Below the pieces are notes generated by a model. It saw nothing but the letters and a program-made list of their open reading frames with translations, was not told the origin of the DNA and searched no databases. 64,000 nucleotides of DNA from Yponomeuta sedellus. Its lineage: Eukaryota; Arthropoda; Insecta; Lepidoptera; Yponomeutidae. The stretch is taken from assembly GCA_934045075.1 (NCBI GenBank), contig OW203726.1, forward strand, positions 23,003,488-23,067,487, given 5' to 3'. This document shows positions 52,613 to 63,176 of this stretch, in pieces. The position numbers were made by a program, and so were the translations under genes. How positions within the stretch are numbered: the first letter of the stretch is position 1; each line of letters starts with the position of its first letter.

Positions 52613-52624
52613 TAGGTATTTATA

Positions 52625-52896
52625 CTATTATTATTATTTGGCTGTGTGGTGTCGGCCTAGAGAATAGCACCAACCCAAATTCTTCCCTCGGGTGTCGTAA
52701 AAGGCGACTAAGGGATAAAAACCGGGGGGTGGGCAGCAGCGCTCCATGCAGTACAATTCCACCAAACTGCGATCCCCAACCCGCATGCCCAGCGTGGGGA
52801 TTATGGGCATTACCCCCCAATGATGGCACAACCTTGCGCTCATTAGGGGAGGGCTATGTCCAGCAGTGGACTAATGAAGCCTGAAGAAGAAGAAGA
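52625..52896 (+). mobile_element. Non-autonomous RTE-derived element (5'UTR + 3'UTR)
   Basis: GTGGTGTCGGCCTAGAGAAT, GGCGACTAAGGGAT and GGTGGGCAGCAGCGC match the 5'UTR of the RTE at 14395-14560. The rest (ATTAGGGGAGGGCTATGTCC, AGCAGTGGACTAATG, GAAGAAGAAGAAG) matches its 3' end, with all coding sequence missing. Flanked by AGGTATTTATA at 52614-52624 and 52897-52907, so it used the same target word as the neighbouring SINE. Confidence 0.85.
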
Positions 52897-52907
52897 AGGT
52901 ATTTATA

Positions 52908-53639
52908 ATTATCCTTGCATTATTTGGCAAACCTTTTTCGATTTTATTACTTATCTTCATGTACGTACGGACTATTTTCTTCATGCAAACCACTCCATGT
53001 AAAAGCAATATAATCGCCAATTGTATAACATTACTTGGATTTAAGAAATTATGTTGCAATTCTTTCTTTTTCTGGCTGTGCAATAAAGTGTTCTCAGTCT
53101 ATCTATCTATCTATTCTCCGACCTACCAAATATATTACGAAAAGATTCATAAAAATTGGTTAAGCCATTTTGAAGGAATTCGGACACAAAGACACGAGAC
53201 ACGAGATTTTTGTATTTATTAGATGTGTCATCGAATAATAAATATTAATAAATTCTAAAACTCACAGAAAATAAGTTGTAAAATATTAACTCTAAAAACA
53301 AATCGCTTAAAAGAAACATAACTTCTTATATAATTGACAAAAAGGCAAAGTTTCAATTTGTATGTCAATTAGCCACTTTATGAGACAATTTCCAGTTACA
53401 ATTTGACAAACGGAACGTGGTGTTTGTGCGGCGAACACTGTTTTAAAGTCACTACCACATTTCATTTTATTTTAATTAGTAAACGCTGCTTGAGTTGTGT
53501 TCAAGGTGTATTGAGTGATACCTTGCTACGTGAGCTACCAGTAACACCCAGTTTACTCCAACGGATTGTTATAGTTCGTGAGTTATTCTTGTAAATAAAC
53601 AGTGTTGACCCGCAATAACAAACAGTAACGGTTTGGGGT
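52908..53639. other. Unassigned; contains a (TCTA)n LINE tail
   Basis: CTGTGCAATAAAGTGTTCTC followed by (TCTA)n at about 53098-53116 looks like the end of a LINE related to 41452. No gene recognised in the remainder. Confidence 0.4.
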
Positions 53640-56600
53640 TGGAAAGAGAAGGCGATACAAAACGTCAAAACTCGTTGAAAATGTCATAATACGACCAATC
53701 ATAGGCAGAGGCGCGCTGTCACTGGCCTGTCATCGAGTTGTTTTGGCAGTTGCGTTTCTTTCGACGCAGTACCACGGTTGAATGTCCAAGAGATTGAAGC
53801 TTTTGCGGAGTTTGGTGGCTAAGCTTTTACTGTGAACCGTCGCCTTTGGGAGACGGTTGGCGCGGCTTGTGTACTTTATTGAGCCCTGTGCTGCGGTGGA
53901 AGTTTGCTGGTTGGCTTGACTTGGTTTATTTATTTTTTATTTTTGTGTGTAATTGTTGCTTAAATGCAGTTGTGCTTTTACACATTTTGACCAGGCTCTG
54001 TGCTTTTTATTAAAAAATAGCTTATGCATTTTTACAATTTAAATTTAGGCATTCTGTCTTTTTAAATAATAACTGTTTTTTTTTGTTTTTACGGAATTTT
54101 TAATGATTTTATTAATATCAACCATTTGATGTGAATTTTTATTTATTTGACACGATTTGTTTTATTTATATATAATGCATTGCTTTTCGGCTACATTTTG
54201 TATCCAGATTGTTCTAGTTTTAAGTGCTTGATGGCATCTTTGTCTTGTTGTCCTCATTGTCCCGGTTCCTCAAGGCAATTCGTCGTTCCCCGAGGCTTGA
54301 ATGTGCATATAAGTCGGGTGCATAGAGGTCTGCTTGCGCATCAGTCGCAGGCAACTCCTGACGATGTTGGAGCACATTCCACTCTTAGTCGCTTACCAAT
54401 TTTGAGGGAAAACGTTCGTGTTCTAAAACATGTTCCAAAAGGTGCAAGAAGTCTGGCTGCGGGGAAATTGTCTCAGTTAATCGACAACTGTGTTTGGGAT
54501 AACTCCACTGAGGACTAGTTTGCCCTTTTATCTTTTTCATACACATGTTTAAGGGTTCCTTCTTCCGACAATCGGAGCCAGTCACTTACGTCTAAAGTGA
54601 AGGAAAACATAAGCAATGCCTTCTCTCAAGACTCCCTGGGCATTGTCGCTTCAGATTCGCCGACTTGTAGAGAGACGTTCAGTCGTCGCTCTTTTTATAG
54701 AGCCGTGGAATCGAAAGTTTACGATGGCGACTTAGGCGGTGCGGTTCGGATTTTATTGTCCGACTGCTGTGTGGCTGATGTCAGTGACGAGACGTTACAA
54801 GCCTTACGTCAAAAACACCCTTCTCCGGGTCGGCCTTTGAATTTCTCTCCAGAGCCCGTTTCCTCAGACGAGTTCCTTTCTGTGGAAGTGTCAGACGTTT
54901 CTGAAGCTATCGCGTCTTTTTACAATGGCTCTGCAGCGGGGTTGGATGGGCTGCGCCCAGAACATCTTAAAGAGTTGACGTCGGCAGCGGCGGGTGATAA
55001 TGGAGTAAAACTCTTAGCTTCAATATGCAGCTTAGCTAATTTTATGCTAAAAGGTATGGTCAATAGAGAGGTTTGCCCATTTGTGTATGGAGCTTCCTTG
55101 TGTGCCCTTAAAAAAAAGGATGGGGGAATTCGGCCTATTGCCATAGGCAGTGTGATTAGGCGCTTAGTAGCAAAACTGGGATGCCGCGCTGTCAAGGGGG
55201 AGATGGCATCATTTTTGCAGCCGCGTCAATTGGGTTTTGGTGTGCCTTTGGGCTGCGAGGCAGCTATCCATGCCACTAGGGCGTTTGCCTTCTCCAAAGC
55301 TGATGCGGCGGATATCATTGTGAAGGTGGACCTTCACAACGCATTCAATTCTCTTGAGCGGGACTCCATGTTGTCGGTGATAAAAGAGAAAGTCCCTGCG
55401 TTGTACCCGTTTCTCCATCAATGTTATTCTAAACCTAGTAATTTGTTTTTTGGCGATGCATTGGTGGAGTCTCAGGTGGGGGCACAGCAGGGTGATCCAT
55501 TGGGCCCTTTGTTATTTAGTCTGGCAATTCAGAGTGTAATATCTACCATGCAATCATCACTGAACGTTTGGTATTTGGATGACGGCACCATCGGAGGCGA
55601 CCCGGATATTGTGGTTCGGGACTTGAAGGCACTTGTCGAGGGCTTGTCGGGTTTGGGTCTTCAGGTAAACTCTCAGAAATGCGAACTTTTTCCCTGTTCT
55701 GGTCAGATATCACAAGAGGTCTTATCGGAAGTTCATTCTGTGGTCCCAGGCTTACGCATTCAGGATAAGGCCAATTTTACTCTTTTGGGAGCACCTATCT
55801 TCCCTGAGGGCATACCGGGTGCACTGTCTGTGAGGTCAAGGGCTCTTTTGGCATCTAAGGAGCACTTAAGACGGCTCCCTGCTCACGTGGCTTTAACCAT
55901 CCTAAGGAGTTGCTTGTCTATTCCTAGGCTCACATACTCGCTGCGTACTGCTCCGGTATGGCTTTGTAGAGAGGAAAGTGCTGAGTATGATACCGTGTTG
56001 AAGGACGTATTGGAGTCGATTCTTAATGTAGGTATGACTCCAACCCAGTGGCGCCAGGCGGCTTTGCCTATCAGGCACGGTGGGCTAGGCATTCGTCGGT
56101 TGCAGGACACTGAGCTCCCGGCCTTCCTGTCTTCGTCGCATGGAGTGCTAGACCTTGTCACTCTTATTTTGAGTTTTCATGGTGACGGTTTTTGCATTCC
56201 CTTCGCGGAGGAGGCCTTAGGGTTATGGCGAGTTCAGTGTCCTGGTAGTGATCCGCCTGATCACCCAAAACTCCAGCGCAATTGGGACGAGATTGCGTGC
56301 AGACTCGCGCTTAATGAGTTGTTGGCCGGATGTTCGGGGGTGGAGCTGGCACGTTTGCGCGCTGTATCTCAGCCTGAATCTGGTCTTTGGCTCCACGCCT
56401 TGCCTTCTCCACCTCTAGGAACGTTTTTGGACAACGATTCATTGCGTGTGGCTGTTGCATTGCGCCTTGGATGTGACATTTGCCAGCCGCATTATTGTGT
56501 GTGTGGCGCAGTTGTAGACTCTAGGGGTCGCCATGGTCTGCATTGTGTGCGTAGTGCGGGCAGATTTTCTAGGCATTTCTCTATAAACGAAATTGTTAGG

Positions 56601-57290
56601 CGGGCTCTCGTAACAGCAAATATTCCTTGCGTTCTGGAGCCTCCAGGTCTTTGTCGTTCGGATGGAAAACGTCCGGATGGCTTGACAATGATACCGTGGG
56701 AGAAGGGGCGCTCCTTGCTTTGGGACGCTACGTGTGTCTGCACTTTTGCCCCTTCTCACTTAGCGTCTACCGCGTCGACTCCGGGCGCGGCGGCAGAAGA
56801 GGCTGCTAGGTTGAAGGTCCAAAAGTATTCTGCGCTTTTGGGCCAGTACATTTTTGTGCCTCTAGCGATAGAGACAACTGGAGTCTGGGGAGTGCAGGGG
56901 AAGGCGTTTGTGAGGGAAATAGGACGTCGCTTGAGGGATCGTGGCTATGACTGCCGCTCTGGGGCATATCTTATGCAAAGAATTTCCCTTGCAGTGCAGC
57001 GAGGTAACGCCGCCAGCGTAGTGGGCACCTTTGGGTCAGATGTGTCCCGGGGCGGCTTATTCTCTTAGTGTTTTTTTTTGTTTTTCTTTGAATGTTTTGT
57101 TTAAATTTTCTATTTTTAGTTCTGACGAAACTTTTTGTGAATTAATCTTATTTTAATATGTTGAAATTTGTGATTTTTTTTATTGTTTTAATTGTTATTT
57201 CTTAATTTTCTTAGTTGAGTGTAATTTGAATATAATTTCTTTAATAAAATAGTGTTGCAAGTATGTAATATTTAATTAATTAATTAAAGT
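53640..57290 (+). mobile_element. LINE with restriction-like endonuclease (R2-like organisation)
   Basis: Approximate limits. The leader (about 53640-54230) contains a hairpin CCGTCGCCTTTGGGAGACGG at about 53838. One long frame follows (54231-57068), then a T-rich 3'UTR with AATAAA at 57243 and a short ATTAATTAATTA tail at about 57273-57288. No certain target duplication was found. It is the best-preserved autonomous element in the window together with the RTE. Confidence 0.8.
54231..57068 (+). pseudogene. C2H2-RT-REL endonuclease protein, one nonsense codon
   Basis: 945 codons from ATG 54231 to TAG 57066-57068, interrupted only by TAG at 54516-54518 (codon 96); both sides are in the same frame. 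N-terminus: C2H2 finger C7-x2-C10-x15-H26-x4-H31 (CPHC ... LNVHISRVH). Reverse transcriptase about 220-500: LDGLRPEHLKEL, KKDGGIRPIAIG, VDLHNAFNSLER, GAQQGDPLGPLLFSL, and catalytic box WYLDDGTIGG near 448, i.e. YLDD rather than the usual F/YADD. C-terminus: zinc-binding CVCG ... HGLHC near 756, then KRPDG-x-WDATCV near 814 and KVQKYSALLG, the PD-(D/E)xK layout of R2-type endonucleases. Such proteins bind a target with the finger, nick it and prime reverse transcription there. A tryptophan-to-stop change (TGG to TAG) would explain codon 96; that is an inference. Confidence 0.85.
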
Positions 57291-57955
57291 GTAGCATAAT
57301 GAGGGTTTCGTCACGACTGTTACACTTGTGAAATGACAAAAGTCGTTTTTAGTTACAATTTATATAAAAATATACCGGGAATGTTTTAGGGGAATCGACT
57401 TTTTATAAAAAGTTTTTATATAAAGTCGATAATACTATGATAGAATCTTTCATGGTCGATACTACGATAGAGTTGATTTCACTACCACTCTTAAGTAGAT
57501 CATCTCCTTAAGAATAAAACTCTTAGAAACAAAGTTGCAAAGTATTATCTATATCACAGAGGAAATAGAAATCATACTTAGTAGGTACCTAATTGGCAAG
57601 ACTTCCTTTATTGCAAAGAGTCCCGCTTTTAAAATTAAATTTCTAAAGTACCTTTGCAGTCCAGCGTTTTGTAGTATACTTAATTGAAACAAGGTGCCAG
57701 GGTACATTTTTGTATTGAACAAAGTTCTCGCACGCGACTACTTTTTGTCGCGTTGCTGTGGCGCGCTATCTTAGCAATCTGGTGGCGATGCAATCACACC
57801 GCAGGTTATATGGACCTCAAGTTTGTCGTGTTACATTCCAGAGACATCAACCAAATGTTTCTTTCTCTCCCAATCACTTAGGTAATGGCCTAAAGAGTTG
57901 AGGAGTCAAAAGAAGTCAGATGACATATGATTAAAATATACTACATAATGTACTT
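57291..57955. other. Unassigned AT-rich stretch
   Basis: No gene recognised; inverted GACTTTTTATAAAAAGTTTT / TATAAAGTC at about 57398-57430. Confidence 0.35.
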
Positions 57956-57957
57956 AC

Positions 57958-58105
57958 ATAGGCCTTATGGGCGGCTTGATAACTTATGACAGTGCTATCC
58001 TCCACAAACCCGGACTAGGCCTCCGTTGTAGAGCGTGGTCTAATCTTCCTGCGATGCAGTACGAGCCCCGTGCCCCAGCAGTGGGGACATCCAAAGTGTT
58101 GATAC
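57958..58105 (+). repeat. CCCCAGCAGTGGGG-tail repeat, 3' end
   Basis: TAGGCCTTATGGGCGGCTTG to GTGCCCCAGCAGTGGGGACA and GTGTTGATA; sense, with internal small deletions. Confidence 0.72.
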
Positions 58106-58109
58106 TATA

Positions 58110-59148
58110 CCGTGAACGTATATACCAAAAAACTTTATCCATCACGTCCCACTTTGTATAAATCTGAAGCGATACAGAGTTGAGGTTACGTTGGCGAGGG
58201 TATACGGTCAGTCACAACAGCGCACTCGCTACAAACTACTGTATGTCCTCCGCGTCTTATCCGACAAAGTCTATTTCCTTGGATGGGCTCTTATATAGCT
58301 AGCAAAACTGAATTTTGTCTTAAATACTCTGTCACACTGAGCACAGTACAGTTGACCAGAATTATGCGTTTATGAAGGTTTGGGGAGAATTTTTTCTCAT
58401 TTGACGTTTAGCGTCTGGTTCATTGCGCCACGGAATCGATACGAATGCACTACCGAATAACTTTTGCACTGACGCAAAAATGGCAGTGGGCGAGGACTCT
58501 GGAGAGAGAAAGTTGGGGGACTTCAGACAATATATAGGTGAAACTTGAGAAGTTAAAACTTACCTTGTTTCCCTAGACGGGCACTGGCATACCATAGTAT
58601 CGTTTAAACCAAAGTTGTACCAACATAGGTAGCAACGGAACTCTGGAATGGAATGGAACGTTTACACAGAGAAAGTAAGTTAGGTATAGGACAAGTCAAA
58701 GCGCCAATTTGGTGTTTGATTTCAAAAACATTTATTTGACATTTTTGTTTTGTTTGCCAAAGCCTTTCGGCGTGATATTGAGTAATTAATAATATGGAGA
58801 TAATGGTTATGCAAGAAAGTATTCTCTATAGATAAACAGAGCAAACCAGAAATATATAATTAGGGGAAACTTTATTTTTTTATACCTTAGACAGATTAAT
58901 AGATAAAATGCCAGTTCTGAATCGTAACGGGCTTTAGGCTCACTAATCCTTGATTGATTCCAATCATCTAACTGTCAAATTAGTACGAAATTTAACTGTC
59001 AAATTAGTATTGAATTTGACAGTTACACGATTGGACTTGCGCAGGATTTGGTACGCATTATACCCCTGTCCATTTGTATTATCTTCTTTTCTTTTTGAAT
59101 CGGTCCCTGAATTATGAGCATCGTGACCACTTACAACAGTCCACACGT
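58110..59148. other. Unassigned; short 24-bp tandem duplicate
   Basis: At about 58970-59018, AACTGTCAAATTAGTA is repeated with an AATTTGACAGTT inverse following. No gene recognised. Confidence 0.4.
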
Positions 59149-59406
59149 CCAGGGGCCGATTCTCGCCCATGCGAATTGAAAGCGAAGACGCAAAATATTC
59201 AAAAGCTTAGACTTTGGTCGCTTAAAAATAAGATAAGACTCGACAGAGGTATTAGACATTTATTTTCTCATTTGAATTCAATCTAGCATGGCGTTCAGAA
59301 TACAAATTTTGGCTGTCGCTCGACTTATTACGTAGAATTCCAAGGCGTAAGCCTTAGAGTCGTGTACGACTTATTTGCTAATGAAGTGAGAATTGGGCCC
59401 CTGGGG
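59149..59406. mobile_element. MITE with CCAGGGGCC ends
   Basis: Left CCAGGGGCCGATTCTC and right GAGAATTGGGCCCCTGG are inverted with one mismatch. A CAGGGGCC start resembles hAT termini, but no 8-bp duplication is visible. Confidence 0.6.
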
Positions 59407-59883
59407 GTGAGTCCCTAAAATGCATAGTTGTTCAATAGAGTATATATATACGTCCAGTAATAGTCGTTTCATTCACACTATCGATAGTCCAGTAAGCAAT
59501 CGCATTGTAATGGTATAACTCGTGCTACTTAACTCGGCGCCTCTCACGATTAGATCTTCTTTGTGAGAGGTGCCTATTTAATTTGCGCGGGTCATAGACA
59601 TAGACATAAACATAGACCAAATTGAGGCCAATATCAACCATTGTCATGCTTATTTCATTCTATTGAAACGCTATGTAAGTATTAGACTCTAGTTCCTGGT
59701 CATATGCGAAATGGGATGCGTGCTAAATCCCCCAGCTGCCTTCTTTATGGCAACTGACCAGCGGATTGGTTTTCTCCCTCTCGCTCGTAGCCCAACTGGC
59801 CATAAACGTTATAAGTGTTACTTATCCATTTTTCTTATTGTATATTACGAGTATGTAACTATATATGTAACTTTCCGTCATAA

Positions 59884-59996
59884 GGTTGCCTGGAAGAAAT
59901 TGCTTTTAGCAATAAGGCCGCCATTTGTACTTTGTATCTTTAAATGTTTTATAATATGTGGTCTGGTGTACTATAAAGAATATTCTTATCTTATAT
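59884..59996 (+). mobile_element. LINE 3' end (sense)
   Basis: GTTGCCTGGAAGAAATTGCT to GTGTACTATAAAGAATATTC; same family as 49700 antisense. Confidence 0.7.
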
Positions 59997-60223
59997 GCTG
60001 CCCTCGTAACACTACTACCACCACATTCCGTTCGTTTGGCCTAAACGAGCCATCAGCGTAATTACTTTGCAGCATTATCACATTGATATTAGTAATTTCA
60101 AAAAAGTGGAGATATTGAAAAGGAATACAGGTTCAAGTACAGGGATTTCAAGTACTAAAAATGCACATATAAAAAGTTTAAAATTTGCACGTAAACAGAC
60201 AACATTTTTTCAAAACAATTTTT

Positions 60224-60517
60224 ATACTATTTTTATTTATACTAGAAATAAACATAAACTTTCGTTCCCACTATTTAGGCTGGCAAAGGTTAATACATCT
60301 GCAAAGTAGGTAGTCGGGGCTGTAAGTGATGCAATTTGCTTAAGCCAGATGTTGCTGCCTGTACGTAATACAGAGAATAGTGTAAAGAGGTTCGAAATTT
60401 CACTGATGCCGGTGAGTCGCCCATTGGCTCAATTGGTAGAGCGCTGGCACGGATAGCCAGAGGTTGCGGGTTCGAATCCCGGCATGGGTGAAATTTTTAG
60501 CCTCTAAATAGGTTTTT
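60224..60517. mobile_element. tRNA-SINE chimera with LINE piece, 12-bp duplication
   Basis: Flanked by AAAACAATTTTT at 60212-60223 and 60518-60529. Inside: antisense tail (ATACTATTTTTATTTAT), then about 60 bp encoding TRNKHKLSFPLFRLAKVNTS, closely matching the LINE protein at 10256-10708, then the sense SINE from GCAAAGTAGGTAGTCGGGGC through the tRNA-like head to TTAGCCTCTAAATAGG. Confidence 0.88.
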
Positions 60518-60757
60518 AAAACAATTTTTTTTCAAAAGAAACACGAATGAAAAGGATATTTAAAGACTTTCTCATGCATCTCATACACAGATTTTAACCA
60601 AATTTATGTGGAGGTGTCCACTTACCAAGGAGGTGACCAACCAAAAAAGAATAAATGTTATCATATAAAAAAATATCGCTGTGCGTGGTTAATCCCATAC
60701 TGTCTGTCTGACGCCTGTGCCGTGTAGTATGATATGCTAAAAATTGTGGTAACAAAT

Positions 60758-60905
60758 AATACATACATAACCTCACGCCTGTATCCCAGAGGGGTAGGCA
60801 GAGACCAGGGACTGCCACTTGCCACGATCCTGACAGATCACCTTCGCGTCATCAACGTTCGTAAGTCGTTGCATGCACGCACGCCGGTGCCGGGTACTAA
60901 TCAAT
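60758..60905 (-). mobile_element. LINE 3' fragment (antisense)
   Basis: (CATA) start, CATAACCTCACGCCTGTATC, GAGACCAGGGACTGCC, GTTGCATGCACGCACGCCGG; copy of the 15945 family. Confidence 0.72.
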
Positions 60906-60909
60906 AATA

Positions 60910-61559
60910 ACCAACAGTATTGCACTTTAAAATGTTGCGTGCCCTACGGGGTCCACAAAGATCTTATCAAAAACTGTTAAGTTATATATAATACTGTAAC
61001 AACCTTGAAACTTGTGGAATGCAATAAAGTATTGAATAATTGATGTCAGTTAAAAAAGGAATTGCCTTTGAACAAGCCCCCGCTCCCTGGTAGAAGGCGT
61101 ATGTTTCAATAATTTAATAAAACGAACTCTAGAACTCGCCAATGGACATGATTACGTTAACACTTCTCTAGCGTCTAAAACGTCTATGTGAGCTCTTAGT
61201 GTGAATTTCGGGATAGACGAAGGCTTAGAGCGCTGAGTCAATTATTATTTGTGTCTCCTAGACAGGGGTCGTTGCAGTTACGAAGACCAGTTTCGGTCGT
61301 AGTACTAACTAAGCATGCGCTCGTGCCCTAGTGAAACCGAGTGATTGAAAGCAATCACTTTAGTTTAGCAACAACAGGTGCGGTCAGCTTTGTAGACCAC
61401 CAAATAGAGGCAAATATTTTTTTTTATTTTTATTTATTTATTTCTACAAGTTTACATCTATCATTACAGGCTTATACCTAATGCGATAGATAAAAACCAT
61501 AGATAATATCCACCATTGCCGTGCTTATTTCATTTTATTGAGAGACTATGTAAGAATTA
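60910..61559. other. Unassigned; one repeat 5' end
   Basis: At 61315-61390 the sense 5' end of the CCCCAGCAGTGGGG-tail family is present (GCTCGTGCCCTAGTGAAACC, AGCAACAACAGGTGCGGTCA). Otherwise no gene. Confidence 0.5.
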
Positions 61560-61810
61560 GGGCGAGATAAATAGTCGTTGCTTAGCCCAAGTCCGTACTC
61601 AAGCATTCCCTAAGCATTACTTCAGGCTAACTTAGCTAAGTATCAAAGTAGACGTTTGCTTAGCTAAGCATGTTTTTAGGCCAATGCTAAGAATTAGTCC
61701 GGGTTTCGCGACTTAGAGAGTGCCAAAGTACTGTCTATGATAGACAAATCGATTCTTAAGCAAGTGCTTTCGCTAAGACTCGTTCTTAGAAGCGACTATT
61801 TATCTCGCCC
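61560..61810. mobile_element. MITE, TTA target duplication
   Basis: Inverted ends GGGCGAGATAAATAGTCG (18 bp perfect) with TTA at 61557-61559 and 61811-61813. The interior is rich in CTTAG/CTAAG words and partly self-complementary. TTA duplication fits PIF/Harbinger. Confidence 0.82.
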
Positions 61811-61844
61811 TTAGACTCTCGGGCATAGTCAAGTCAAGACCGGG

Positions 61845-62105
61845 TTGGTAGAGGATTGTAAGACAGTGGTGAGCCTTACTGTCAGAAGTTATCAAGCCGC
61901 CCATAAGCCCTCTGACATGGCTTAGCAACTGTAATTACATGACAGCCGGCACCAACGGCTTAGCGTGCCTTGCGAAGCACGGAAGCACTCGGGAAAAATG
62001 CCACTGGCGGTAGTCACGGGACGGTCACCCACCCTGCACTTGACCGCGCCTGTTGTTGCTTGACTCAAGTGATTGATTCCAATCACTCGAGCCCACGAGC
62101 GTCTC
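61845..62105 (-). repeat. CCCCAGCAGTGGGG-tail repeat, 5' two-thirds
   Basis: GGGTTGGTAGAGGATTGTAA through CAGCCGGCACCAACGGCTTA and CACTGGCGGTAGTCACGGGA to TCGAGCCCACGAGCG; antisense. Confidence 0.75.
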
Positions 62106-62109
62106 ATCT

Positions 62110-62449
62110 AAAGTCTTTAATTGTGAAGTAGCATAAAAATAAAAGGCATAGGATAAGAAAGAAGGGAAATGTTAGAATTAATGGTAATGGGTAGGTTAAG
62201 AATAGATAAGTCAATGTATACAAGAACACGTATATAAATAAGAAATAGCAATAGATAGTAAGCTATGTAAAAGTAAAAATGGTTGTGGATAGGAATAAAG
62301 AATAGATAGGTAAATGGCTAAAAGAAAGTACAAGTATGTAACTATTAACAGATAATAAGGTTATGTTAAAATAGATAAAAATATTTTGTAAACAATACTA
62401 TTGATATAAAAAGGCTCTGATCACCCATGTTAGAGGAGATAGTATAACG
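62110..62449. other. Unassigned A-rich stretch
   Basis: No gene recognised. Confidence 0.35.
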
Positions 62450-62554
62450 GACACGCGGTGTTTTTAGCCGGTAAGAGTCCGGCACTGCCAGGGCCTCCCC
62501 TCCCTGGCGTCCATGAGGATTTTCACCGCGTGTCCGAAAAAAAAAAAAAAAAAC
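62450..62554 (+). mobile_element. Small structured poly(A) retroposon (~88 nt + A17)
   Basis: GGACACGCGGTG at the 5' side pairs perfectly with CACCGCGTGTCC at the 3' side. Between them lie GCCGG/CCGGC and CCAGGG/CCCTGG hairpins, and A17 follows. The whole unit folds as a multibranched small RNA and was evidently reverse transcribed. It may be the isolated 3' end of an R1-type LINE or a tiny SINE; single copy here. Confidence 0.65.
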
Positions 62555-62910
62555 GTCTTTAATTGAATACATATTAAAGCTGCATTATGGCTGAACAACT
62601 ACCTAAAGTACACTGACCCCAGTGACCCTAGCCAGTTTAAGCCGGATTAAGGCGGAGTAAGTCGATATAGGTCGCCGCGACCACTTTAATAGACACTATG
62701 ATTGGGTTCCCTAATTTAAATGTTAGTAATGGGATTGTCAAAGGGAAAACATCGAAAGGAAACCTGAGTGTCTGAGGTGCTCAGATACCTCAGCACTTGA
62801 AAGGCAATCCGCAGTGGGCGTGGTAATCACATCACAGCACATCATATCACAAAAATATTATAAAGGCGAAAGTTTGGGAGTGTGTATGTTTGTTACTTCT
62901 TCAAGTCTAA

Positions 62911-63115
62911 CCTCCTAAGCCCTGGCGTCCTAGAAATAGGACATCACGAATCACTTTCTTAATTCACACCCAATGATTTAGTAGGAAGTCCGGAAAACTT
63001 ACTGTTCCAGGTCCAATATTTTCCTCATAATTTTTTGGATAAGCAGAAAAAGTTCTCCAAAATCTACGTAGTTTTAGAAGACTTGAAGTAACGGTTATCT
63101 CCAGGGCTTAGGTGG
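62911..63115. mobile_element. MITE inside Helitron, CTAA duplication
   Basis: Inverted ends CCTCCTAAGCCCTGG and CCAGGGCTTAGGTGG, with CTAA at 62907-62910 and 63116-63119. The empty site is seen in 18817-19012 (GTCTAAACGGCTGG). Confidence 0.8.
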
Positions 63116-63176
63116 CTAAACGACTAGATCTATTTTAATAAAATTTTGTAAAGAGTTTGCTGACACCCTGGATTAA

